A stretch of DNA of 64,000 bases from Porpolomopsis calyptriformis (GCA_951640195.1 OX621168.1:1612001-1676000), one strand, 5' to 3'. Positions 47,064-57,397 are shown, numbered from the stretch's first letter. The notes: a model not told the origin generated them from the letters alone. Numbers and translations: made by a program.

Positions 47064-49209
47064 TCAGTCGTCCGGATTGCCAACAGGAGTAGCATCTTCA
47101 CCGCTCCTCTTGCTCTTTTTCCACAATGCGAAATCATCCAACAGTGTAGGCCACGCCTAGAACGTAAAAATCACGCCGAGTAGGTTTCGAGTTAAAAAAG
47201 AAGCAAAGTTGGACACGCACGCCATCCGCTTCGTAGTCGTCTAAGCTGGGGTTTACCGTCTGACAAAACTCCAACATCTGTGGAGGTAAAAGGACGTTCA
47301 TCATTGAAATCTTGAAAAATTAGAATACGATCACCCACCATGTTCCAGAGATCCTTATTGGCCCCCTTGTATGTCCCCTTTTCCTGTATCACAACTTTAA
47401 TACACAAGTCTGGTTCGCTTGGAGGAGCGGATGGACGCACGTTAATAAATTCAATCACATCTCCCATTATGGGATACTGTGGTGCAAGAAGGACGGACCA
47501 AAATGCAGTCGCTGTCTGACAACATGATGTCATAAGTCTGGCTTTCTCTGGAAAGAAGCCTGGAGTAATACACACCTCCATGTCTATATTTCTGGCTTGC
47601 CTGGGATTTGCTGAGATTAACTAGAACAGGAGGGGGAGAGGAAAGCACTCACTCTGGTTTCGCAAGAGCAAAGCAAAATACATACAACTTCGAAAAAGCG
47701 GCTTTGGGATCAACGGCATATGTCCAATAAGTTGTCCTGTCATAAGGCTCGGACTTGTAGGATGACGCCGGGTATTTGGCTGGTTGTCCGCCAAGAATTA
47801 GTAGATTTTCAAGGTCTTTGATCGCCAGAGACAATTGAGGTAAAGAAGAGATTCTGTGTTGCGATAGAAATTCAATAGACCGCTTTCACGAAAATGCAGC
47901 GAATCAGAACTCACTGCAATAAGCTCAGCCCTTGAATCCATTCCTTCTTCGTTAGTTTCCCCATCTCTTTCGCTTGAAGCTGCCATGATAGCACCAGCGG
48001 CAAGGCACCCTCCATCGGCATCTCAGCATCCCCACATAACTGTGTGAAACCTTCGGGGCCGATCACATCCGGATCGTCAGAGTCAGCATAAGTCTGGAAA
48101 ATCGAGAGAGCACGAGTGGTGTTGAAGGTGTCGTAAGACCTGGGCGGTGGTTGTAATTTTACTGGCACGGGTGGAGGTAATGTCTGTGGAACCAAAGACA
48201 ACACCAGAACTTCAGAGGACAAGATGCCCGAGAGGTCAGAAGGACACTTACAGGAAGAGAAAAGAACTTTGGCGGCTCTAATCCTCGATTCGGTGGAGGC
48301 AGGGGTTTCTATAGGAGAGGAATGCGAATGGGCTCAACAAACCTAAATCAGTGGGCTCATCGATGGTGCTCACTGTGATAACTCTGCTAGGTCCTGACTC
48401 ATCATTCCTAAAGTCGACATTTTTAGTCGTGTTGGAAGATGAACAGCAAAGAAGAGAGAATAAGCGCATGCGGGTCAAAGTGGAGACCACCACTACACCA
48501 GTACAGGCTAGCGGGCGCTGACGCTGGCAGAGAAGCAGAGAATAACGGTGTGGTGTTGGGTGGGAATTCTACTCACTGCTGTAAAGGAAAGAGGTTAGCC
48601 ACGTGCAGAGTACTAAAACATGAGGTATTACGTCAGCATTGCTGGACAAAGGATATTCCGCGGGAAAAGTTGAAAGGAGGGTGAGGAAAAGTAAGCTGGG
48701 AAGTTTCGTGATGAACTCGTGGAGGGGAACTGACCTCAAGGCAGCTTTGGATGGCTTTGTTGATTTTGACTTGGCCCTTGTCTGGGCCCTCTTTGTTTTC
48801 TTGGCAGTTTGGGCAACCTGATGGCAGAACAGCGAGATCGGAAGTGTGACGGGGCAAGTCAAAGCACGTATTATACGCGCACCTCGTTAGGGTCGGCCTC
48901 CTGGCTTGCATGCACTTCCCTGGTGTTTGTCAATAAGATTGAAAGGAACGAAATGTTAAAACCAAACTCACGTCGATAGGTTGACAGTGAAAGACGGTGT
49001 AGAGCCCGGGGGCATTTCAGCTGGTGCAGAATTTGAAGTGGCGTTAGCTCGAGGCTTCCTAGTTCGTTTTGACACTCGAGTGGGTCGTGTCGAGGTTTCT
49101 GCAGAGTCAGCAGCAGCAGCGGCGGCGGCGGCAGCATCGCGTTTGCGCTAAGCAGAGATGGTGAATGAATCCAAAGCTTGAAAAATGGCGATACTACCTT
49201 GGATGTCAT
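47064..49209 (-). CDS. Dcn1-like cullin neddylation factor with basic N-terminal extension
   Basis: E3-type co-factor that helps Ubc12 join Nedd8 to cullins. The PONY domain is spread over many small exons: FNTTRALSIFQTYADSDDPDVIGPEGF, MPMEGALPLVLSWQLQAKEMG, FCFALAKPE, then NIDME, TATAFWSVLLAPQYPIMGD, EKGTYKGANKDLWNM, MLEFCQTVNPSL and AWPTLLDDF. The N-terminal exons (49,209 to about 48,720) encode an Ala tract and basic stretches (SKRTRKPRAN, AKKTKRAQTRAKSKS) that are not part of the classic domain. The joints between 48,720 and 48,350 are uncertain, so a separate small upstream gene cannot be fully excluded. The end at 47,064 follows TPVGNPDD. Confidence 0.75.
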
Positions 49210-49334
49210 TGGTGTATGGAACGAGGATTGAGAGATGCAGGCTTTATCATGGACGCGTTTCAATGTCGGATATCACCGAAGTGCTACAGTAACGCGTCCG
49301 AGTGACCGTGACCCGATACTTTCAAAGAGAGACG

Positions 49335-50025
49335 ATGCCTGAGGTCTACAACCCTAATCCGACCATTTACTCACTGCCAAAGTCCTCTGGTCGAAAGCAT
49401 GATTCGGAAAGTCGGAAGGAACCCTGGTTTTATGCAGAAGACACCGTCGACGACACAAACGAAGTAGAGCCAATCGACCAGGAAGAGATATTCGGTGAGT
49501 TATGAATATGACCACCATCGAACCAATTTAACCATTGTTCATTTAGATCTTATTCGTTCCATCACCGATCCAGAGCATCCGAACACGCTCGAAGAACTCC
49601 GTGTCGTCTCGGCTCCACAAATACAAGTGGAACACAACCGGGTGACAGTCGAGTTCACCCCAACTGTCCCGCACTGTGGTATGTCTACCCTCATAGGTAA
49701 GTGTGCAGAATGTTCGCCCGCTTAGTACCGCATCGATCCAAACCCCAAAAGGCTTGTCCATTCGGGTAAGACTGTTCAGGAGTCTTCCGGATCGGTTCAA
49801 AATCGATATATTTGTAAAGCCGGGCTCGCATCAGAGCGAAAACTCATGTGAGTCAGGATCCATATAGTCAAGACGTTTGTTCCTGTTGCTAACCACGTAA
49901 TCCCAGTAAACAAGCAACTGAATGACAAGGAACGAGTAGCAGCAGCCCTCGAAAATCCTCACATTGTGAGCTCACTCGAGCACTGTTTAGCAACTGCTGG
50001 CCGTCGCGATTCATCTCCCGAATAA
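49335..50025 (+). CDS. CIA2: Cia2/MIP18 family cytosolic Fe-S targeting protein
   Basis: Part of the cytosolic iron-sulfur cluster assembly targeting complex, which hands Fe-S clusters to nuclear and cytosolic client proteins. The start at 49,335 ([14 protein letters not shown]) leads to [46 protein letters not shown] with the reactive Cys of the family, then [36 protein letters not shown] and a stop at 50,025. Three introns (from 49,494, 49,696 and 49,849). About 180 residues. The 3' end of this gene recurs as decayed fragments in the tandem array that follows. Confidence 0.87.
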
Positions 50026-50249
50026 GATTCGTTTCAATCTCGTACAAATTCACGTTGTATCGATAGCATCTATCTCAATGTCACTTTCCTACAGGCTACA
50101 TGCAAGCCTTTTCGTTTCAGCGTACACTTCGCCGAAAGCACCAACGACCCCGAGTGTACCAGCCTCATATTTTCCGGGGACCGTTCACTGAGCTTCTTGG
50201 AACTCGTCCCTTGATATGCGAAGTGATAAACCAGCACCTCGATACCCAA

Positions 50250-50390
50250 CGCTCTTTCCCCGAGGATAAATCCCACGTGTCTTTCTGCCAAACGACTGAA
50301 CGCATTCTTAAAAATCATCAGCTATTCTACTGAACCTATGGAGCACTGTTCTATGAGAGTACGCGAACCTGTGCGTTTGCCCAAGGCAGC
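50250..50390 (+). pseudogene. Decayed B-gene fragment (B0)
   Basis: Aligns with the middle of the B genes: CAAACGACTGAACGCATTCTT, AAAATCATCAGCTATTCTACT, GAACCTATG and GAGAGTACGCGAACCT. Frames are broken and both ends are missing. It shows that a B gene once stood directly behind Cia2. Confidence 0.7.
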
Positions 50391-50666
50391 TATAACATTG
50401 TCAATTTCCTTGAATGCATGTTATTTCAGGTGAAGTGGCCTACAGAATCCTAGAACACCGTCAGTGTGGTATGTTTAATTTGATTAAACCTTTCTGGTGT
50501 GGAATAAGTTTTCTTTTCATTACAGCTGGCTCGAATCTTCTGGAATACAAATATATATCAACGCGATCCAGGTTGAAGCTTTCTGTTAGAGAAGGGTTCA
50601 AGGCAATAACGTTACTAAACTGTAGGCCATTGAATCCAAGGGGATCGAACCTCAGGATTTTGGCCT

Positions 50667-51599
50667 TCAGACCCTCAGAACTGAAATGTCTGTGTTGAAG
50701 GGATCAATAAAAGCTTCCGCCCAAGCTTCAATCCTGTCCAGCATGGTGTTTGATTCCATCTTTCCTATCTGCAAGTAGCCTGACCACTGCGACTGCCTTG
50801 TTGGGTCCAATATGTCATCAGAGGGCATGTAGTCGGTATCGTCGAAGCTGCCATATACATGCTCTACGTCTGCCTTGAAAAATTGTCGCCACGTCCAGAA
50901 TGATCCGGCGGCGGCGATTGCGATGACGGATGATTGCCGTGCTCCAGAGAATAAATATCCAACCTGAGCTTTAGAGGCCTTCTGTGCTTCTCTCATCCCA
51001 CTCCTAAGGCTAAGCTTGCTGGAAATATCATCGTCGTTGTTATTCGAGCGACGGTACGTCTTGACTTCAGTGATAATTGGGATGATTACGTCTAAAATTT
51101 CTCTTTCCGAAGTCGCTGCATTGTACGCATTCCGAAGGTGTAGGATCGCAAAATCGGTCACTTTGTGAGTCTCGGTTTTGGACAAGGGTGGGAGTGGTTG
51201 AGTAGGAGGATGTTGCGGGGGTGAAGGTGTTGGCAACAGGGGGGGTTTTGGAGCCGACTTGTGGGCCAGAGGTGACGAAGGTGGTGATAAAGACATCGAG
51301 TCTGAGTCACTGTATATTCGACTCCTTCCCAAAACATGTTTGAAGGAAATCAAAGCGTCCTCGGGATCGGGATCCATCTCAATATCTGACGGAGACCGGG
51401 GAATGCTACTCCCAATCTCGCTTTCCTCTGAGTCCAATGACCACAGAGGGTACTGTGGACTGAGACAGCAGGAATCTAACTTCTCGAACCGCCTTAAAAC
51501 AGTGTTCCATAGTGCATACCAGGGTAATTCACGTTGTCGGTAATTTTTGCCGGGGTCATTGCCAAGAGCAATGGCAAGTTCTTGAATGTGAGGGGCCAT
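50667..51599 (-). CDS. Array gene A1, PD-(D/E)XK nuclease-like protein
   Basis: 310 residues, one coding exon, ATG at 51,599 (MAPHIQELAIALGND). It has a conserved N-terminal block (LPWYALWNTVLRRFEKLDSC, CLSPQYPLW), an acidic/Ser/Pro-rich middle (DSDSMSLSPPSSPLA), then HKVTDFAILHLRNAYN and IIPIITEVKTYRR. I read the Asp of TDF and the Glu/Lys of EVK as the core of a PD-(D/E)XK nuclease fold. A helix with AQKASKAQVGYLF and a hydrophobic strand VIAIAAAGSFWTWRQFF fit that fold. The most divergent A copy: it has FSGARQ and a different tail (DPFNTDISVLRV). Biological role is unknown. Confidence 0.75.
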   Translation of the reverse strand: MAPHIQELAIALGNDPGKNYRQRELPWYALWNTVLRRFEKLDSCCLSPQYPLWSLDSEESEIGSSIPRSPSDIEMDPDPEDALISFKHVLGRSRIYSDSDSMSLSPPSSPLAHKSAPKPPLLPTPSPPQHPPTQPLPPLSKTETHKVTDFAILHLRNAYNAATSEREILDVIIPIITEVKTYRRSNNNDDDISSKLSLRSGMREAQKASKAQVGYLFSGARQSSVIAIAAAGSFWTWRQFFKADVEHVYGSFDDTDYMPSDDILDPTRQSQWSGYLQIGKMESNTMLDRIEAWAEAFIDPFNTDISVLRV

Positions 51600-51908
51600 T
51601 GGTGATAACTAACCGCATATTTAATGGAATACATAGCCTACTGGGCGGACAGGGACTTACCAGACTGTGAGAGGCTAAAGCTCATAGAGTTTGATGTCAT
51701 GATTGGGTGGGGTACAAGTGCCAAGCTTGCGCCGACCGAAACCTTGGTTGAGTGCCTGATTGCTATGTAACAAGCAGACACGGTGGGTAACAATCTTTGG
51801 GCCAAATGGCCCTCGTTTTTGCTGCTCGTTCACTCACGGCGCTGGTTGGATTACATAAAGAAGGGAATCCGCACTCACTGTAAAACTCAACCAACATCCT
51901 TACTCTCG
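51600..51908. promoter_or_regulatory. Divergent A1/B1 promoter region
   Basis: 309 bp between start codons. On the A side lies an intron-like segment before the ATG (GTAAGTCCC...GTTAG), as in the other copies, so A mRNAs probably have a spliced 5' leader. The frame of B1 is open upstream to about 51,783, but homology with the other B genes starts at MSNTFWGY (51,909). Confidence 0.5.
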
Positions 51909-52457
51909 ATGTCGAATACTTTTTGGGGCTATCCTATGGACGTACCTCGTACGATCAAGGAGGTCATGCGCCGGGAGCAAAGCTATAGGCAAAAGGTCCG
52001 ATCCTATGACGATTTCGAACGTTGGAACCTTAGTATGTTCACTTATGCCGAGGAAATTTTCGGGAGAGAGAGTGGCATCCAAAATCTCGACATACAGGAA
52101 ACATGGATTGGTCGCGGCAGGAAAGCATATTGCTGGGCTCTTCCTCCCACGATGAATCCTGCATGTCGTTCTGCAGAGGACACCAAACGACTAAACGCGT
52201 TTTTGAGAATCATCGGCTGTACTACCCAACCTAGGAAGTATTGGTCTACAAGAGCACGCGAACCCACACACTTGCGCGACGCCCCGCCTATCCCAAAGAT
52301 CGTGGAAGACAAACTTTGGGAGGCTTGTCTTAGTGGGTTTAGATCCGGTGCGATATTGGAAGAATTGGAGGCGGAGGATATTGCTAAAGCAAATAGAGCG
52401 GAATTGGACGAATCGTTGGCAGAGGACATGGCCAGAGCGAAGATCACCGCCCCCTAA
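51909..52457 (+). CDS. Array gene B1, unknown 182-residue protein
   Basis: Unrecognised family. The start MSNTFWGYPMDVP at 51,909 is chosen because all B genes share it. Conserved blocks are TIKEV(M/I)RR, GRKAYCWALPPTMNPACRS, EDTKRLNAFLRIIG, PPIPKIVEDKLWEACLSGF and the acidic helix ILEELEAEDIAKANR, ending ARAKITAP. No signal peptide or membrane segment is seen. The N-terminal half differs most from the other copies (RREQSYRQKVRSYDDFERW), while the C-terminal half is nearly the same as in B2, B3 and B5. It is always paired head-to-head with an A gene, which points to joint regulation or a joint product. Confidence 0.72.
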   Translation: MSNTFWGYPMDVPRTIKEVMRREQSYRQKVRSYDDFERWNLSMFTYAEEIFGRESGIQNLDIQETWIGRGRKAYCWALPPTMNPACRSAEDTKRLNAFLRIIGCTTQPRKYWSTRAREPTHLRDAPPIPKIVEDKLWEACLSGFRSGAILEELEAEDIAKANRAELDESLAEDMARAKITAP

Positions 52458-52847
52458 ATAGTGAGCAATTTTACACTTCTTCATAACCACCTTGGGTTGA
52501 TTCACGATGTACAGTAGTCTCATATCGTAATTCAGACTACATTGTCGTGGATTCCCTCCAACGTTCAATTGAATCAGTTCATATTACCTTCTTGTACAGA
52601 CCTAATCGCTCGTTCATTCGCACCTCAGTTTTTGACCAACCATGGTGGCATTGACACACCAGCCTTATCCCTTTCGGTTCGCACCCTGATCTGCTACCTG
52701 ACTGCCAAATGGTCATGCCTTAATGCTGTAGAGTAAGTCCTTTATTCCTTCCTGGAATGGAATGCGACTTTTCAGGATGATATGGTATAGCCTCAAGGAG
52801 ACCTTACGCTGATACGAAAGCCAAGGACGAAGATGCCGTTCTGCAAG

Positions 52848-53329
52848 TGGTAATCATCTCAAATAGTTTTTTGGGCTACCCCATGAACGTACCTGCTACG
52901 ATCAAGGAGGTCATACGTCGGATGATTTCGGCAAGTCACCCAGTATGTTTTCTTTGGCCAGAGAAATATTCGGGAGAGAGTGTGGCATCCGAAATCTCGA
53001 CATACGGGAAACATGAATTGGTCACGGTTGCTGCGCCCTTCCTCCCACAATGAGTCCCGCATGTCGTTCTGCAGAGGACACAAAGCAACTAAACACGTTC
53101 TTAAGAAATCCTTACAGAACCTACGAAGTATTGTTCTACATGAGTACGCGAACCCACACACTTGCGCAACGCCCCGCCGATTCCTGAGTTCGTGGAAGAC
53201 ATACTTGTCTTAGTGGGTTTCGATCCGGAGCTATATTGGAGGCGGAGGACATTGCGAAAGCGATAGAGTGTGGTTGGGCGAATCATTGGCGGAGGGCATA
53301 GCCAGGGCGAAGATCGACCCTTCCTAAAT
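52848..53329 (+). pseudogene. Decayed extra B copy
   Basis: Recognisable from TTTTTTGGGCTACCCCATGAACG through the end block GGGCGAAGATCGACCCTTCCTAA. Deletions (a gap after ATACGTCGGATG and another after GAAGACATACTTG), a TGA near 53,014 and shifts destroy the frame. It sits in the spacer of the first unit, interrupting sequence that is continuous in the other units between about 52,793 and 53,410. Confidence 0.8.
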
Positions 53330-53510
53330 AGTGTGAGTGCTTCGCAGTTCCTTCACAACTATTGTGGTTGATTCACTGAGACGCATACAGTAGTCTGCCA
53401 CTCCTCCATGGCCTCAGACTCAAGAAATTGCAGAGTACCTCGCGCCGGGATATTCCTGCCGACAGCCACTGCAAGTGTAGTTCTCAGAAGTCTAAACTGG
53501 CACTGTCACA

Positions 53511-53620
53511 ATGTAATCCCAGCAACCAAACGGCTGGGCAATAAAGGACAGATAGTAGGTGCGCGCGAGAATCCTCACATGTTGATCTCGAATACTCGAA
53601 CATAGTTTAGAAATTGCTGG
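53511..53620 (+). pseudogene. Cia2 3'-end relic, unit 1
   Basis: Similar to 49,906-50,000 of Cia2: TGTAATCCCAG, GGCAATAAAGGACAGATAGTAG, GAGAATCCTCACAT and TAGTTTAGAAATTGCTGG. It is frame-broken and non-coding. Confidence 0.65.
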
Positions 53621-53838
53621 TTGCGATCCACATTACAGATGTCAAATTCCCAAATACAAGTGTACATACAGTGAGCACCTCGAGAAAGACAGCGGAAGCA
53701 TATCACAAAGAATATAACCCCATCATTCTTTAAATTACAGACCATTCGACCGAAGGGGGGCAAGCCGCTCCGCGCTCGATGTGTCTTGCATAGTACTTCG
53801 CCTCGTAGAAGTAGTAGGTCCTTGTCAGTCCTCAGTCC

Positions 53839-54792
53839 TCAGGCCTTCAGATCCAGGACTAAAATGCCTGAGCTGAAAGGATCGATAAACTCTTTTGCCC
53901 AAGCCTCAATCTTGTCCAACATGACATTTGATTGATGATCCCCGATTCGGAAATGGTCCGACCACTTTGTCCTCCTTGTCGAGTCCAATACATCGTCCGA
54001 TGGCATGTAGTCGGCATCATCAAAGTTTGCAAACGGACGCACTTCCTCCGCTTTAAAATACTGCCGCCATGTCCAGAAAGGTCCAGCGGCAGCAATTGCG
54101 ATGACGGACGATTGTTCCTTTCCAGAGAAGAGATATTGAACCTGAATTTTCACCGTGTTCTGTGCTTGGTTTATCCCATCCCAACGACTGTCCAGGCTGG
54201 CATCGTCATTATCGCTGTTATTCGATCGGCGGTACGTCTTAACTTCTGCAACCACTGGAATGATTACGTCCAAAATTTCTCTTTCGCAAGTCAGTTTATT
54301 GTAGGTGTTCCGGAGATGAAGGATAGCAAAGTCGGTCACTTTGTGCGACTCATCTTTAGACATGGGTGGAAGTGCTTGAGTTGGAGGAGGTTTCGGAGGT
54401 GACGGTGTCGGGATAAGGGATGGCATTGGTTTTGACTTAAGGGCCAGAGGTGATGATGGAGGTGATAAAGACATCGAGTCTGAATCACTGTATACTCCAC
54501 TCTGGCCCAAAACATGTTGAAAGGCTGCAGCATCAACCTCTTCATCGTATGGATCCGAGGACATCTTAATATCCATCCGAGACTGGGTGCTGCTGCTCCC
54601 AGTCTCACTGCCGTCCGAGTCTAACAACCACAGAGGGTACTGCGGACTGAGACAACAGGAATCTAAGGTCTCGAGCCGCCTTAAAACGGTGTTCCATAGT
54701 GCATACCATGGGAATTCACGTTGTCGGTGATTTTGTTGGGGATCATTGCCAAGGGCGATGGCAAGTTCTTGAGTGATCAGAGAGTGACGCAT
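53839..54792 (-). CDS. Array gene A2, PD-(D/E)XK nuclease-like protein
   Basis: 317 residues from the ATG at 54,792 (MRHSLITQELAIALG). Same layout as A1: FPWYALWNTVLRRLETLDSC, acidic/Ser-rich middle, KVTDFAILHLRNTYN, IIPVVAEVKTYRR, then AQNTVKIQVQYLF and VIAIAAAGPFWTWRQYF. It ends SGILVLDLKA. In this copy a longer reading is possible: an upstream exon from the ATG at 54,952 (MRRKFGAHPWFVLF, hydrophobic) would splice in frame via the leader intron (donor GTAAGTATC, acceptor CCTAG) and would add a signal-like N-terminus. The other copies do not clearly support it, so I keep the shorter start. Confidence 0.75.
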   Translation of the reverse strand: MRHSLITQELAIALGNDPQQNHRQREFPWYALWNTVLRRLETLDSCCLSPQYPLWLLDSDGSETGSSSTQSRMDIKMSSDPYDEEVDAAAFQHVLGQSGVYSDSDSMSLSPPSSPLALKSKPMPSLIPTPSPPKPPPTQALPPMSKDESHKVTDFAILHLRNTYNKLTCEREILDVIIPVVAEVKTYRRSNNSDNDDASLDSRWDGINQAQNTVKIQVQYLFSGKEQSSVIAIAAAGPFWTWRQYFKAEEVRPFANFDDADYMPSDDVLDSTRRTKWSDHFRIGDHQSNVMLDKIEAWAKEFIDPFSSGILVLDLKA

Positions 54793-55022
54793 GGGTGATA
54801 GAACCTAGGTAGATGTGAATGAGATGAAAAGTAAAGAACTTGATACTTACTAGTAGTGGCGAAAAGTCTGCTATTCGGCATTTCGAGTAACATGAACAAA
54901 TAATTGCCACAAACAACACGAACCATGGGTGAGCACCAAATTTACGTCGCATTATTTATCTATCGTGATAACTGCCATCAATAGCTTCGTTCTTAATATC
55001 AAACACTTTTTGGGGCTACCCT
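54793..55022. promoter_or_regulatory. Divergent A2/B2 promoter region
   Basis: Contains the A leader intron (about 54,807-54,852) and GAACAAATAATTGCC at 54,894-54,907, a weak version of the GACAAACATTTGCC motif found in the A3/B3 and A5/B5 gaps. The B start codon position (about 54,996) reads ATA here. Confidence 0.45.
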
Positions 55023-55544
55023 ATGGACGTACCTGCTACGATCAAGGAGGTCATACGTCGAGATTCAACATACAGGCAAAATGTCCGGTCTCTTAACGAT
55101 TTGGACAGGTCGGGACCCAGTATGTTCTCTTTTGCCCAAGAGACTTTTGGGAGAGAGTGCGGTATTCGGAATCTCAGAATAGAACGAGCGTGGATTGGCC
55201 GCGGCAGGAAAGCATATTGTTGGGCCCTTCCTCCCACAATGAATCCCGCATGTCGTTCTGCAGAGGACACCGAACGACTAAACGCGTTCTTGAAAATCAT
55301 CGGCTATACTACCGAACCTATGAAGTATTGCTCTGCAAGAGTACGCGAACCTACACACTTTCGCGACGCCCTGCCGATCCCAAAGATCGTGGAGGACAAA
55401 CTTTGGGAGGCTTGTCTTAGTGGGTTTAGATCCGGTGCGATATTGGAAGAATTGGAGGCGGAGGATATTGCTAAAGCGAATAGAGCGGAATCGGACGAAT
55501 CGTTGGCAGAGTACATGGCCAGGGCGAAGATCACCGCCCCCTAA
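55023..55544 (+). CDS. Array gene B2, shortened start
   Basis: The usual B start ATG is replaced by ATA (ATATCAAACACTTTTTGGGGC at about 54,996), although the following codons are intact. The first in-frame ATG is at 55,023 (MDVPATIKEVIRRDSTYRQ), giving 173 residues. The rest is complete: SMFSFAQETFGRECGIRN, GRKAYCWALPPTMNPACRS, LNAFLKIIGYTTEPMKYC and the terminal ARAKITAP. Translation may start at the internal Met, or output may be lowered. Confidence 0.7.
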   Translation: MDVPATIKEVIRRDSTYRQNVRSLNDLDRSGPSMFSFAQETFGRECGIRNLRIERAWIGRGRKAYCWALPPTMNPACRSAEDTERLNAFLKIIGYTTEPMKYCSARVREPTHFRDALPIPKIVEDKLWEACLSGFRSGAILEELEAEDIAKANRAESDESLAEYMARAKITAP

Positions 55545-56002
55545 ATAGTGAGCGATTTTGCACTTCTTCATAACCACCTTGGGTTGATTCACGATGTACA
55601 GTAGTCTCACATCGTAATTCAGACTACATTGTCGTGGATTCCCTCCAACGTTCAATTGAATCAGTTCATATTACCTTCTTGTACAGACCTAATCGCTCGT
55701 TCACTCGCACCTCAGTTTTTGACCAACCATGGTGGCATTGACACACCAGCCTTATCCCTTTCGGTTCGCACCCTGATTATGTGCCGATCTGCTACCTGAC
55801 TGCCAAATGGTCATGTCTTAATGCTGTAGAGTAAGTCCTTTATTCCTTCCTGGAATGGAATGTGACTTTTCAGGACGATATGGTATAGCCTCAGACTCAA
55901 GAAATTGTGGAGCATCTCGCGTTAGAGGCACCGTGATATATTTGCCGACAGCCACCGTCGTATCCCAACGTGTGCTCAGAAGTCTAAACTGTACCTGTGA
56001 TC

Positions 56003-56096
56003 ATGCAATCCGAGTAAACGAGCAGCTGGATGATAAGGAACGGGTACGCTTGAGAATCGTGAGGTCAAATGCTCAAACACCGTTTAGCAACCGATA
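56003..56096 (+). pseudogene. Cia2 3'-end relic, unit 2
   Basis: GAGTAAACGAGCAGCTGGAT and GATAAGGAACGGGTA align with GTAAACAAGCAACTGAATGA and CAAGGAACGAGTA of Cia2 (49,908 on), with transitions only; CACCGTTTAGCAAC follows. Not coding. Confidence 0.7.
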
Positions 56097-56250
56097 CTTG
56101 TTACAATCCACCTTAAGAATGTTAAATGCAAGTGTACATCGAGGGTATAAAATCCACAATACAGACCATTGGGCCAAAGCGATCAAGCCGAAGTTCATCG
56201 CTCATTGTCCTGTTCTACCTAGTAGAAGTAGTAGGTCCGGCCATAGGTTA

Positions 56251-57204
56251 TCAGTCCTCAGGGACCAGGACCAAAACGCCCGAGGTGAAGGGATCGATGA
56301 ACTCTTTTACCCAAGCCTCAATCTTGTCCAACGTGACGCTCGAATTTTCACTCCCTATCCGAAAATGGTCCGACCACTCTGTTTTCCTTGTCAGATCCAA
56401 TACTTCATCGGATGGCACGTAGTCGGCATCGTCAAAATTCGCAAACGGACGTGCTTCTTCGGCCTTGAAATACTGCCGCCATGTCCAGAATGGTCCAGCG
56501 GCAGCAATGGCAATGATGGATGGTTGTTCTTTCCCAGAGAAAAGATATTGGGCCTGACTTTCCGCCGCCTTCTGTGCTTGGTTCATCCCATCCCAACGAC
56601 TATCCAGGCTGGCATCATCATCATCGCTGTTATTCGATTGACGGTATGTCTTCACTTCTGCAATCACTGGAATGATTACATCCAAAATTTCTCTTTCGCC
56701 AACCATGGGATTGAAGATGTTCCGAAGGTGTAAGATAGCAAAATCAGTCACTTTGTGTGACTCGTCTTTGGACATGGGTGGGAGTGGTTGGGGTGGGGGA
56801 AGTTTCGGAGGTGATGGTGTGGGAACGAAGGATGGCATATGTTTTGACTTACGGGCCAGAGGTGATGATGGCGGCGATAAAGACATCGAGTCTGAATCAC
56901 TGTATACTCCACTCTGGCTCAGAACATGTTGGAAGGCATTTGCATCAACATCTTCATCGCATGGATCTGAACCCATTTCGACATCTTTCTGAGACCGGGC
57001 GGTGCTGCTCTCAGTCTCATGATCGTCGGAGTCCAACAACCATAGAGGGTACTGTGGGCTGAGACAGCAGGAATCTAACGTCTCGAACCGCCTTAAAACT
57101 GTGTTCCATAGTGCATACCATGGGAATTCACGTTGTCGGTAATTGTGTCGGGGGTCATTACCAAAGGCAATGGCAAGTTCTTGAATGATCAGAGAGTGAT
57201 GCAT
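56251..57204 (-). CDS. Array gene A3, PD-(D/E)XK nuclease-like protein
   Basis: 317 residues from the ATG at 57,204 (MHHSLIIQELAIAFG), chosen because it lines up with A2, A4 and A5; the frame is open further upstream to 57,294. It has KVTDFAILHLRNIFN, IIPVIAEVKTYRQ, AQKAAESQAQYLF and VIAIAAAGPFWTWRQYF... with the variant IIAIAAAG, and ends SGVLVLVPED. The presumed catalytic Asp, Glu and Lys are kept. Confidence 0.75.
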   Translation of the reverse strand: MHHSLIIQELAIAFGNDPRHNYRQREFPWYALWNTVLRRFETLDSCCLSPQYPLWLLDSDDHETESSTARSQKDVEMGSDPCDEDVDANAFQHVLSQSGVYSDSDSMSLSPPSSPLARKSKHMPSFVPTPSPPKLPPPQPLPPMSKDESHKVTDFAILHLRNIFNPMVGEREILDVIIPVIAEVKTYRQSNNSDDDDASLDSRWDGMNQAQKAAESQAQYLFSGKEQPSIIAIAAAGPFWTWRQYFKAEEARPFANFDDADYVPSDEVLDLTRKTEWSDHFRIGSENSSVTLDKIEAWVKEFIDPFTSGVLVLVPED

Positions 57205-57332
57205 GGGTGGAAAACCTAGGTAGCGTTGATGTGAATGAAGCAATTGGGTGGGCAGGGAAGGACACACGTACTGAAGCGCGTTAAGACTCTTCACACTCGA
57301 TCATATCGTATCGATGACTATTGGTAAACACA

Positions 57333-57346
57333 GACAAACATTTGCC
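57333..57346. promoter_or_regulatory. GACAAACATTTGCC motif in the A3/B3 gap
   Basis: The same 14 bases occur at 62,215-62,228 between A5 and B5, at a similar distance from B. It is a candidate shared regulatory site of the divergent pairs. Confidence 0.4.
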
Positions 57347-57397
57347 GACATCGTCCATTGTCTACCTCTCGTTTAGCAATCAATAGCTTCACTCTCC

